From assembly GCF_000813325.1 (NCBI RefSeq), contig NZ_BBQE01000005.1: a stretch of 64,000 nt of DNA; one strand, given 5' to 3'. The translations under genes were made by a program, and so were the position numbers. Under the pieces are notes generated by a model that did no database searches, was not told where the DNA came from, and saw only the letters and a program-made list of their open reading frames with translations. Below are positions 17,621 to 26,001 of the stretch, one piece after another; the stretch's first letter is position 1; the number at the start of each line of letters is the position of its first letter. The stretch is from Sulfurospirillum cavolei (GTDB lineage Bacteria; Campylobacterota; Campylobacteria; Campylobacterales; Sulfurospirillaceae).

Positions 17621-17777
17621 AAAGTTTTAGAGAAAAACGTGATGACATGTGAAAAACAAGAACCAAAACTTTCACTACAAAAAGCCCTATTTTTAGGTAT
17701 AATGTATCTTGTTTTCACTCATTCAACCCAAACTACTACTTCAACTATTTTAATAAATAATTAAAAAAGGAGACTCA
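17621..17777. other. dnaA-dnaN intergenic region, possible second origin half
   Basis: This A/T-rich 157-bp gap has partial DnaA-box matches (GTTTTCACTC, CATGTGAAAAA, TTTCACTAC) and a TATAAT -10 for dnaN at 17698-17703. Known bipartite origins of the phylum place the unwinding element here. The sequence supports an A/T-rich, easily opened stretch around 17,735-17,765 but proves no more. Confidence 0.45.
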
Positions 17778-18845
17778 ATGAAAGTTTCGATTAAAAAAAG
17801 CATTTTAGAAAACATTCTTCTCAATACTCAACCTTACCTTGAGAAAAAAGATTTGAGTCAAATCACTTCACATGTACTTTTATCGACGGAAGAAAATCAA
17901 CTCGTTATCAAAGCAACCGACTATGAAATCGGTTTGAGTTACCATACTCCCGAAGTTTTGATTAGTGCATTCGGTCAAGCTAGTGCGAACGGGAAAAAAC
18001 TCTTGGATATCATTAAAAGTTTAAAAGACGATGATATCGTACTTGAAACGATTAACGATTATCTTCACATTCAACAAAGCCATTCCAAATTTAAACTTCC
18101 GATGCTCAATCCTTCCGATTTCCCGACTTTTCCGGCAATCGACAATAAACCGAAATTTAACATCGACAGTGCAACCTTGGTACGCGCAATTAAAAAAATC
18201 GCTCCTTCCATCGATACAAATAACCCAAAATTTGAACTTAACGGTGCATTGATCGATATTAAAGACAATACGATTCATCTGGTTGCTACCGATACGAAGC
18301 GTTTGGCGGTCATGAGTATTGAACAACAAACCGAACACAATTTTTCGTTGATTATTCCTAAAAAAGCCATTTCGGAAATTCAAAAACTCTTTTTCGACGA
18401 AATCGAAATTTTTTACGACGAAAACACGTTGATTGCACAATCGAGCTATTTTACCTTCTACACAAAGCTCATTAACGGTAAATTCCCCGATTACGCACGT
18501 ATTATTCCTAAAACAAAAAATTATTCACTCTCGCTTAGCCGAGAGTTGATGATCGATGCAATTAAACAAATTGCAATTATTTCGGCGGAAATTAAACTCA
18601 CGTTTCAATCCGAAAAGATTATTTTTGAGAGTTTAAACGACGATAATATTGAAGCAAAAACGGAAATCGATTTTCACACGGGACTTGAAAACGAAATATA
18701 CCTTGCGGTAAACAGCCGTTACGTTTTGGATTTTCTATCCCATATCAAAAACAACAGTTTTACCTTAGGTTTTAACGATAGCGGTCTTCCTTTTACCTTA
18801 GAAAGTGAAAATTTTATGACGATCGTTATGCCGATTATGATATAA
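17778..18845 (+). CDS. dnaN: DNA polymerase III sliding clamp (beta subunit)
   Basis: The beta clamp encircles DNA and tethers the replicative polymerase. The 355-residue product has the three-fold clamp architecture and family sequences such as LVATDTKRLAVM (near residue 170) and a C-terminal FMTIVMPIMI, equivalent to the usual VMPMRL ending. It follows dnaA and precedes gyrB by 25 bases. Ribosome site AAAGGAG. Confidence 0.98.
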   Translation: MKVSIKKSILENILLNTQPYLEKKDLSQITSHVLLSTEENQLVIKATDYEIGLSYHTPEVLISAFGQASANGKKLLDIIKSLKDDDIVLETINDYLHIQQSHSKFKLPMLNPSDFPTFPAIDNKPKFNIDSATLVRAIKKIAPSIDTNNPKFELNGALIDIKDNTIHLVATDTKRLAVMSIEQQTEHNFSLIIPKKAISEIQKLFFDEIEIFYDENTLIAQSSYFTFYTKLINGKFPDYARIIPKTKNYSLSLSRELMIDAIKQIAIISAEIKLTFQSEKIIFESLNDDNIEAKTEIDFHTGLENEIYLAVNSRYVLDFLSHIKNNSFTLGFNDSGLPFTLESENFMTIVMPIMI

Positions 18846-18870
18846 GAATTATTAAAGAAGCGGAGAAATT

Positions 18871-21183
18871 ATGAGTACTTACGGTGCAGACAATATTAAA
18901 GTTTTAAAAGGCCTTGAAGCGGTTCGTAAACGCCCTGGTATGTATATCGGCGATACGAATATCAACGGCTTACACCATTTAATTTATGAAGTCGTCGATA
19001 ACTCTATCGATGAGGCAATGGCGGGCTATTGCGATTATATTAAAGTGGAATTGACGCGCGAGGGATCGGCAATTATTACCGATAACGGACGGGGAATTCC
19101 CGTCGGTTGGCATGAAGGCGAAAATATGTCCGCGGCAACGGTTGTTTTAACCGTCTTACATGCCGGCGGAAAGTTTGACAAAGATACCTATAAAGTGAGC
19201 GGCGGTTTGCACGGTGTGGGCGTTTCGGTCGTAAATGCGCTTTCGTCTAAACTTGTTGCAACGATCAAGCGTGAGGGAAACGAACATCGCCAAGAATTTG
19301 CGTGCGGTATTCCTCAAACTCCTTTAGATATTGTTAAAACCACGAATCGAACGGGAACGACGATTGAATTTTGGCCTGATGGTACGATTTTTGAAACGAC
19401 AGAGTTTCAATTTGAAATTTTGGCGCAACGTTTTCGCGAACTTGCCTATTTAAATCCTAAAATTAAAATCGAACTTAAAGACGGACGTGACGGACGCGCC
19501 GAAACGTATCATTTTGAGGGCGGTATCAGACAGTTTGTTCTTGATCTTAACAAAAAAGAAAAAGTTGCCGAAGCGGTTCACTATACGGCAAGCGTGGAAG
19601 ACGTAGAAGTCGATATCGCGATGATGTACAATTCGACCTACAGCGAGATCGTGTATTCGTTTGTCAACAACATTAAAACCATCGACGGCGGAACGCATGA
19701 AAGCGGTTTTCGCGCCGGTTTGACGCGAGCTATTACCAATTACATCTCTTTAAACGCAGGTATCCGCGAAAAAGATGCCAAAATTACGGGTGATGACGTG
19801 CGTGAAGGTTTGATCGCTATTGTGAGCGTTAAAGTTCCCGAACCGCAATTTGAAGGTCAAACCAAAGGAAAGCTCGGTAGTTCTTATGTAAAACCGATTG
19901 TTCAAAAATTGGTTTATGAGCAATTAGTTAAATATTTTGAAGAAAATCCGATCGAAGCCAAAGCCATTATGAATAAAGCCCTTATGGCGGCACGCGGTCG
20001 TGAAGCGGCTAAAAACGCGCGTGATTTAACGCGTCGAAAAGATGCCATGAGCATCGGTACGCTTCCGGGAAAATTGGCGGATTGCCAAAGTAAAGACCCT
20101 TCCATTTGTGAACTTTACCTCGTCGAGGGCGATAGTGCGGGCGGTTCGGCAAAACAGGGACGTGATAGGGTTTTTCAAGCCATTTTGCCGCTTAAAGGTA
20201 AAATCTTAAATGTTGAAAAAAGCCGCTTGGATAAAATTTTAAAATCGGACGAAATCAAAAATATGATTACTGCTCTTGGATGCGGTATCGGCGATGAGTT
20301 TAACGAAGAAAAATTACGTTACCACAAACTCATTATTATGACCGATGCCGATGTCGACGGTAGTCATATTCAAACGCTCCTTTTAACGTTTTTATTCCGT
20401 TTCTTGCGACCGATCGTCGATAACGGTTACGTCTATTTAGCACAACCGCCGTTGTATCGCTATAAAAAGGGTAAAAAAGAGATTTATCTCAAAGACGATA
20501 CCGAAATGAATGCTTTCTTAATCGAGTCTGGTTTGGAAACGATGGAAATTGAAGGCGTTGGAACGCCGGATTTAATCGATTATTTTAAAATTATCGCAGC
20601 GTATCGCGGTATTTTAAAAGAGCTTGAAAAACGCTTTTCGATGATCGAAGTGGTTCGTTATTTAATTGAAAATCCGGATTTAATCTCTCTTCCTTCACAC
20701 GAGCTTTTCGAAGCGATTAAAGCGTATATTCAAAAAGTCGGATACAATTTATTAAACCATTATATTACGCCTGAGAGTCTTCATCTGTTTATTCAAACCA
20801 ATGACGGCTTGGAAGAGTTACTCTTAGACGATACTTTTTACGGCAATGCTTTATACGAAGAGGCACGTTATATTTACGGCAAAATTCAAGAGCGCGATTT
20901 TGACGTTTTTGAAGGACGCGATCCGATTGAAATTTTAGACGAAATTGAAAAAAATGCTAAAAAAGGTGCGTATATCCAACGCTATAAAGGTCTGGGTGAA
21001 ATGAATCCTGAACAGCTTTGGGAAACGACGATGAATCCCGAAAACAGACGTTTATTACAAGTTAAAGTCGAAGATGCCGAACTTGCAAGCGAAACCTTTA
21101 CGCTTTTCATGGGCGATGAAGTCGAACCGCGCCGACAATATATTCAAGATCATGCCAAAGACGTTAAACACTTGGACGTTTAA
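18871..21183 (+). CDS. gyrB: DNA gyrase subunit B
   Basis: GyrB is the ATPase subunit that drives negative supercoiling. The GHKL ATP-binding region includes VDNSIDEAMAGY, ITDNGRGIPVG and GGLHGVGVSVVNALS. The TOPRIM domain has EGDSAGGSAKQGRDR and DADVDGSHI. The C-terminus ends near RRQYIQDHAKDVKHLDV, the usual GyrB ending. Length 770 is standard. The stop codon overlaps the start of the next gene by one base (TAATG), so the GGDEF/EAL gene is translationally coupled. Confidence 0.98.
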   Translation: MSTYGADNIKVLKGLEAVRKRPGMYIGDTNINGLHHLIYEVVDNSIDEAMAGYCDYIKVELTREGSAIITDNGRGIPVGWHEGENMSAATVVLTVLHAGGKFDKDTYKVSGGLHGVGVSVVNALSSKLVATIKREGNEHRQEFACGIPQTPLDIVKTTNRTGTTIEFWPDGTIFETTEFQFEILAQRFRELAYLNPKIKIELKDGRDGRAETYHFEGGIRQFVLDLNKKEKVAEAVHYTASVEDVEVDIAMMYNSTYSEIVYSFVNNIKTIDGGTHESGFRAGLTRAITNYISLNAGIREKDAKITGDDVREGLIAIVSVKVPEPQFEGQTKGKLGSSYVKPIVQKLVYEQLVKYFEENPIEAKAIMNKALMAARGREAAKNARDLTRRKDAMSIGTLPGKLADCQSKDPSICELYLVEGDSAGGSAKQGRDRVFQAILPLKGKILNVEKSRLDKILKSDEIKNMITALGCGIGDEFNEEKLRYHKLIIMTDADVDGSHIQTLLLTFLFRFLRPIVDNGYVYLAQPPLYRYKKGKKEIYLKDDTEMNAFLIESGLETMEIEGVGTPDLIDYFKIIAAYRGILKELEKRFSMIEVVRYLIENPDLISLPSHELFEAIKAYIQKVGYNLLNHYITPESLHLFIQTNDGLEELLLDDTFYGNALYEEARYIYGKIQERDFDVFEGRDPIEILDEIEKNAKKGAYIQRYKGLGEMNPEQLWETTMNPENRRLLQVKVEDAELASETFTLFMGDEVEPRRQYIQDHAKDVKHLDV

Positions 21184-22598
21184 TGCTCTATTCAGAGATT
21201 AAGGAAAGAGAAAATCGATTTATTACCGCCTTAAAAATCGCTTTTCCTTTTCTTCTTCTCTTGGGTATATTTTTTCATGCATCACAGCTTTTTAAGCACG
21301 ATACGCTCAATTTTATTCTTCTAATTTTATTAATTCCCGTTTACGTGTATTACACGGTTTATTTGATCTATTACGGTTTTCAAACGACGCTGATCGATCC
21401 GATTACTAAAACATTTAATCGAACAAAAATTCTCTCAAAAATTGAAAAGATCAAACAAAAAGATCAAACACTGATCGTTTTGTTACATGTCAAAAATTTG
21501 AGCGATATTAACGATCGCTACGGCTTTAATAACGGCGATAACGTTTTGAAAAAATTGATTGAAAAATTACAAGCGTTTTTGATTGAACATCATTTAAAAA
21601 ACGTACCGATCGGTCGTTACAGTAACAGTATGTTTCTTTTTTATACGCGTTATTCTTCTTCGGAATTGAAACACTTTATGATGCTTTTTACGAAAAGCAT
21701 TCAAAATGCCGGTATCGACAATATCGAAGTTAAGATCGATTTTGCGATGATCGGAGCACATTACGACGAATCGACGGAAAATATCATTGAAAAATTGATT
21801 TTATTGAGTGAAGAAACCGATAAAAAAGAAGAAGAAAAGGTAGTATTAAAGCCCGATGCAATGAATAAAATGATTGTTCATGCCATTCAAGAAAACCGTC
21901 TTTTTTTTAAATATCAACCCTGCGTAAAATACGACGACCGTTCCCAAAAACTGTATGAAATTTTAACGCGTATCGATTTACAAGAACAAGGCATCCTTAG
22001 TAAACAGCAAATTCAACGTATCGTCAACCATGCGGGATATGAAAAAGAGTTTGACGAAAAAGTTTTTGGATTGCTTTTAGAAGAGTTAAAACCGCTTTTA
22101 GAACAAAGTGATGCATTATTTTGCATTGAAATTTCGCCGGTTTCGCTGCGAAATACCGCTTTTAAGCGTTACCTTCAAACGCTTTTTAAACGTCTCAAAA
22201 TCGATCCGAATCGTTTTATTCTTGAAATTATCGAAAAAAAAAGTTATGAAGAGATGGGGCGTTTTAATGAAATTGTTAAAAGTTACCGAGAACTCGGTTT
22301 TAAAATTGCACTTGGAAATTTCGGCGGGAATAACGCGAGTATCGAGTATTTGAAATATCTTACGGTTGATTGGATAAAATTCGATATTGAATTTACCAAA
22401 AATATCGAAGCGGATACATACCGTGTTTTGCTCAAGCATTATATTGAGCTGGCAAGGTCGCTTCACATACGGACTATGATAAAATTTGTCGATAAAAAGG
22501 CTCTTTTTGAAAAAGCAAAAGCGTACGAGCCTGATTTTATACAGGGGTTTTATATCTCAAAGCCCAAAACTATAGGAGAAATAGATGAAATACGGTGA
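21183..22598 (+). CDS. Membrane GGDEF-EAL domain protein, degenerate active sites
   Basis: Two membrane spans (about residues 14-30 and 36-58) are followed by a diguanylate-cyclase-like domain (about 75-205) and an EAL phosphodiesterase-like domain (about 230-465). Neither looks catalytic. The GGDEF loop position reads GRYSNSMFLF. The EAL signature position is YEILTR, the DDFG loop is GNFG, and only isolated elements such as DWIKFD remain. It is therefore more likely a c-di-GMP receptor or a scaffold. The gene is coupled to gyrB and its end overlaps queF by 14 bases. Confidence 0.8.
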   Translation: MLYSEIKERENRFITALKIAFPFLLLLGIFFHASQLFKHDTLNFILLILLIPVYVYYTVYLIYYGFQTTLIDPITKTFNRTKILSKIEKIKQKDQTLIVLLHVKNLSDINDRYGFNNGDNVLKKLIEKLQAFLIEHHLKNVPIGRYSNSMFLFYTRYSSSELKHFMMLFTKSIQNAGIDNIEVKIDFAMIGAHYDESTENIIEKLILLSEETDKKEEEKVVLKPDAMNKMIVHAIQENRLFFKYQPCVKYDDRSQKLYEILTRIDLQEQGILSKQQIQRIVNHAGYEKEFDEKVFGLLLEELKPLLEQSDALFCIEISPVSLRNTAFKRYLQTLFKRLKIDPNRFILEIIEKKSYEEMGRFNEIVKSYRELGFKIALGNFGGNNASIEYLKYLTVDWIKFDIEFTKNIEADTYRVLLKHYIELARSLHIRTMIKFVDKKALFEKAKAYEPDFIQGFYISKPKTIGEIDEIR

Positions 22599-22980
22599 AA
22601 AAATTATTAAAGAGTTCGATATTGAAAAAGATTTGGAAATTTGGCCGAATCAACACACAAAAAATTACGTCATTAAATTGACCTTGCCGGAGTTTTGTTG
22701 TTTGTGTCCGCGAAGCGGTTACCCTGATTTTGCAACGATTTACATCGATTATATTCCAAACGAATGGGTGGTAGAGCTCAAAGCTATCAAACTTTACATC
22801 AACAGTTTTATGAATCGTAATATTAGCCATGAAAATTCGGCGAATGAAATTTACGATCTTTTAGACACTAAACTCAAACCAAAGTGGCTCAAAGTCGTTG
22901 CCGATTTTAATCCGCGCGGAAACGTTCATACCGTTATCGAGATCGATTCTAAAGTCGTACGAAACGAGAGCACATGTTAA
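22585..22980 (+). CDS. queF: NADPH-dependent preQ0 reductase QueF
   Basis: QueF reduces 7-cyano-7-deazaguanine to preQ1 in the synthesis of queuosine for tRNA. The type I (short) form is about 130-165 residues; this one has 131. The catalytic cysteine is Cys41 in CPRSGYPD, where the family usually has CPxTGQPD. The following DFATIYIDY, VELKAIKLY and SHENSANEI motifs supply the proton-donor Asp and substrate contacts. The Gln-to-Tyr change in the GQPD loop is a small oddity. It overlaps both neighbours. Confidence 0.95.
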   Translation: MKYGEKIIKEFDIEKDLEIWPNQHTKNYVIKLTLPEFCCLCPRSGYPDFATIYIDYIPNEWVVELKAIKLYINSFMNRNISHENSANEIYDLLDTKLKPKWLKVVADFNPRGNVHTVIEIDSKVVRNESTC

Positions 22981-24185
22981 ATCCGAAACTCATCGAACAA
23001 TTTTTCGGCGCGGCGTCTATTCAACGTTGGAACGACTATCCGCGTATGGTGGAGCTGGTGGAGCTCGATAAACAAGCACACAAGTTTATTATCGCTTATT
23101 TCGTTGCAAAAATGGAAGGTGATGAAAGTATCGATATGCGTTCGTTGATTGAAGCGGGTATTTTTGAATTTTTACGCCGTGTGGTCGTGACCGATATTCG
23201 TCCGGACGTCTTTCGAAGGGCGCTTCAAAAAAAAGAAAAAGAGATTAATACGTGGGTGCTTTCCCAACTATACGATTCACTCAATGAAATTGAAAACGGA
23301 GCGTTTTACCGACGGTTTGAGACGTATATCGGCGATAGTTCCATGTATAAAAAAGAGCGTTTTATTTTGAAAGCGGCTTCTTACATGTCAACGCGTTGGG
23401 AATTTTCGATCGTGTATCAGACGAGCCAATTTTTAAACAATATCGACCGTGTTAAAGAAGCGGTCGAAGAGGAAATTGAGGATTATTACGAGCTGATTAG
23501 CATTCGAAAAATGGCGATGAATAAGAAAATTTCGAAAGTAATCGATCTAAGCGGACGTCTTCGTTTTCAAAAACGTTGGGCGCAAACGCCGCGCATTCCC
23601 GAAACGTCCGTTTTGGGACACATGCTCATCGTTGCGATTTTGGGTTATTTTTATTCGCTCTCTGCCAAAGCGTGTGACACCCGTTTGGTCAATAACTTTT
23701 TTTGTGCCCTGTTTCACGATCTTCCCGAAGCTTTGACGCGCGATATTATCTCTCCGGTCAAATATTCCGTGAGCGGTTTGGACGACATTATCAGTGAATT
23801 TGAAATTAAGATGATCGAAGAAGAGATCCTGCCGAATTTACCCGAGGGTTTGCTCAAAGAGTTTAAGTATTTGCTCGGTTTGTACGGCGACAACCATAAA
23901 GACGAATTTATGAATCGCATTTTCGAGCATGAAATAACGGCGATCGACGATCCTTGCGAATACAACGAAGACCGATTTCAAACCATCGACGGTAAAGCAC
24001 TTAAAAATTGCGATAATTTAGCCGCATTTATTGAAGCCACGCTTTCGATTTCGCACGGCGTCAAATCCAAAGAGTTAATCCAAGGTAAAGAACATATTCG
24101 TCAAAAGCTCAAAGAAAAAGGGAAAATGGGCAATGCCGATTTTTACGAGTTGGCATTGGAAATCGAAAACTATTTTGGAGCGTAA
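22974..24185 (+). CDS. HD-domain protein, YfbR-like phosphohydrolase
   Basis: A 403-residue protein with an HD metal-dependent phosphohydrolase core in the second half: His216, His248-Asp249 (CALFHDLPEALTRD) and Glu252 fit the H...HD...E/D pattern. The first 190 residues are helical with no recognised motif. YfbR-type HD proteins are 5'-deoxynucleotidases, but this one is twice as long. Conserved copies are known in other Campylobacterota; the substrate is unknown. It overlaps queF by 7 bases, so a link to nucleotide metabolism is plausible. Confidence 0.75.
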   Translation: MLNPKLIEQFFGAASIQRWNDYPRMVELVELDKQAHKFIIAYFVAKMEGDESIDMRSLIEAGIFEFLRRVVVTDIRPDVFRRALQKKEKEINTWVLSQLYDSLNEIENGAFYRRFETYIGDSSMYKKERFILKAASYMSTRWEFSIVYQTSQFLNNIDRVKEAVEEEIEDYYELISIRKMAMNKKISKVIDLSGRLRFQKRWAQTPRIPETSVLGHMLIVAILGYFYSLSAKACDTRLVNNFFCALFHDLPEALTRDIISPVKYSVSGLDDIISEFEIKMIEEEILPNLPEGLLKEFKYLLGLYGDNHKDEFMNRIFEHEITAIDDPCEYNEDRFQTIDGKALKNCDNLAAFIEATLSISHGVKSKELIQGKEHIRQKLKEKGKMGNADFYELALEIENYFGA

Positions 24186-24202
24186 AAGAAATATAAAATA
24201 AA

Positions 24203-24312
24203 AAACCCTCTTCCAGATGGCTGCGGCACACACCTTAAAAAAGTGCTCTGCTGTGTTCCCACCCTGAAGCGATGCTCTTAGAAGACGTTGCACAGGTCTA
24301 GAAGAAGGCGAA
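24203..24312 (-). ncRNA. ffs: Small signal recognition particle RNA (4.5S)
   Basis: On the minus strand the SRP domain IV core is complete: CAGG, a GTG/CAC stem closed by a GGAA tetraloop, then AGCAG (24248-24266). The flanks pair as the long SRP hairpin: CCTTCTTCTAGAC near the 5' end with ATCTGGAAGAGGG near the 3' end. A run of T follows the 3' end (24196-24205 region), and a TAAAAT -10 box lies just upstream (24317-24322). About 110 nucleotides, the length of the eubacterial small form. The RNA pairs with Ffh for co-translational membrane targeting. Confidence 0.88.
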
Positions 24313-24355
24313 GCGTATTTTACCCAAAAATTCTTAAAAAACATAGAGGAAGCGT

Positions 24356-25030
24356 ATGGTCGATCCTAAAATTGAAACAAGTTGGAAGAAGGTTTTATGG
24401 GACGAGTTTCAAAAACCCTATTTTGAGACCTTAAAAGCTTTTTTAGTCGAAGAAAAAAAACGTTTTACGATCTATCCGAGCAGTGCTAATATTTTTGCGG
24501 CGTTTGATCATACACCTTTTGACAAAGTCAAAGTGGTTATTTTAGGGCAAGACCCCTACCACGGTATTCACCAAGCGCACGGATTGTCTTTTTCGGTGCA
24601 AGAAGGCGTGCCGCATCCTCCCTCTTTGCAAAATATTTTCAAAGAGCTTCACGATGACTTAGGATGTCCTATTCCTCAAAACGGAACCTTGAGCGCATGG
24701 GCAAATCAGGGCGTTTTTTTGCTCAACACCGTTTTAACCGTACGTGCGGGCGAAGCTAATTCGCATCGCGGACAAGGATGGGAAATCTTTACGGACGAGG
24801 TTATCAAACGTCTAAGCGCGCAAAAAGAGCATCTTGTTTTTATTCTTTGGGGAAGTCCCGCCGGTGCGAAAGCTTCGCTGATCGATGCAAAAAAACATCT
24901 CATTTTACGCTCCGTTCACCCTTCGCCTTTATCAAGTTACCGTGGTTTTTTCGGCTCAAAACCGTTTTCTAAAAGTAACGACTATTTGATTCAAACCCGA
25001 CAACAGCCGATTCAATGGTGCCTTTCTTAA
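24356..25030 (+). CDS. ung: Uracil-DNA glycosylase, family 1
   Basis: Ung removes uracil from DNA. The water-activating motif GQDPYHG is at residues 64-70, the uracil-binding LLLN-type sequence appears as VFLLNTVLTVR, and the DNA-intercalating loop is HPSPLSSYRGFFGSKPFSKSN. The 224-residue length is typical. Its last 16 bases overlap mutY, so two base-excision repair enzymes are co-expressed. Confidence 0.97.
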   Translation: MVDPKIETSWKKVLWDEFQKPYFETLKAFLVEEKKRFTIYPSSANIFAAFDHTPFDKVKVVILGQDPYHGIHQAHGLSFSVQEGVPHPPSLQNIFKELHDDLGCPIPQNGTLSAWANQGVFLLNTVLTVRAGEANSHRGQGWEIFTDEVIKRLSAQKEHLVFILWGSPAGAKASLIDAKKHLILRSVHPSPLSSYRGFFGSKPFSKSNDYLIQTRQQPIQWCLS

Positions 25031-26001
25031 GCGTCGTTCACGATCGCCTTTACGCATGGTATCAGGCTAACGGTCGTCACGATTTGCCGTGGCGACAGAC
25101 CGATGATGCGTATCGCATTTATCTCAGCGAGATTATGCTTCAGCAAACGCAAGTTAAAACCGTTTTGGAGCGGTTTTATTTTCCGTTTTTAAAGCGATTT
25201 GAAACTCTTCAAAGCGTAGCCGAAGCTCCTTTAGACGATGTTTTAAAAGCGTGGGAAGGTCTTGGATATTACACGCGGGCTAAAAACCTTCATCATACGG
25301 CACTCACATGTCAGGGGGTTTTACCGAAAACTCCCGAAGAACTCGGCGGACTTAAAGGAATCGGGAAAAGTACGGCGCATGCGATCTGTGCGTTTGCCTA
25401 TCGCCAAGCGTTACCGATTTTGGATGCCAACGTTAAGCGTGTTTTATGCCGTTATTTTGCCTTACATGTTAAAGATGAAAACGTATTGTGGCAAAAGGCA
25501 TGGGAGCTTTTGGATACGAAACGCCCCTTTGAGTATAACCAAGCGATGATGGATTTAGGTTCGATGGTTTGTACGTCTAAAAATCCTACATGTAACGCGT
25601 GTCCGATGAAACTGACATGTCAAGGCAAAACGAATCCCGAAAATTATCCGCAAAGCGTTAAAAAACCGAAAATTCCGATTAAAAAACGGTTTGCTTCGGT
25701 TGTTATTCAGGAGGGAAAATTAGGATTGATTCAACGTAAAGAGAGGCTTTTACACGGACTTTGGGGTTTTGTGCAAACGGATGAAAAACCCGAAGGTCGT
25801 TTTTTAGGTGTTGTCCGTCATACCTATAGTCATTTCAAACTCGAACTCGAAGTGTTTCAACCGCAATATTGCGGCAAAGCACTCGACGGTTGGTTTGATG
25901 AAGAGGCAATAGCCTCGTTAGCCCTCTCGACGGTCGATAAAAAAATACTACGATGCTGGCGTAGCATGATGATGAAAAGCATCATTTCGAACACCGACTA
26001 A
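25015..26001 (+). CDS. mutY: Adenine DNA glycosylase MutY
   Basis: MutY removes adenine opposite 8-oxoguanine. Visible: the LPWRQT N-terminal sequence, the EIMLQQTQV helix, the helix-hairpin-helix GLKGIGKSTAHAI (about residues 118-130), catalytic Asp in ILDANVKRV, and the [4Fe-4S] ligands as C-x6-C-x2-C-x5-C (CTSKNPTCNACPMKLTC). A NUDIX-like C-terminal domain follows. The last 54 bases overlap the convergent Bcr-type gene, an unusually long tail-to-tail overlap. Confidence 0.95.
   Translation: MVPFLSVVHDRLYAWYQANGRHDLPWRQTDDAYRIYLSEIMLQQTQVKTVLERFYFPFLKRFETLQSVAEAPLDDVLKAWEGLGYYTRAKNLHHTALTCQGVLPKTPEELGGLKGIGKSTAHAICAFAYRQALPILDANVKRVLCRYFALHVKDENVLWQKAWELLDTKRPFEYNQAMMDLGSMVCTSKNPTCNACPMKLTCQGKTNPENYPQSVKKPKIPIKKRFASVVIQEGKLGLIQRKERLLHGLWGFVQTDEKPEGRFLGVVRHTYSHFKLELEVFQPQYCGKALDGWFDEEAIASLALSTVDKKILRCWRSMMMKSIISNTD

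Noticed and set aside
24075..24344. An 89-codon open frame on the minus strand
   Set aside because: It covers the SRP RNA and part of the HD gene; the RNA explains the sequence better.
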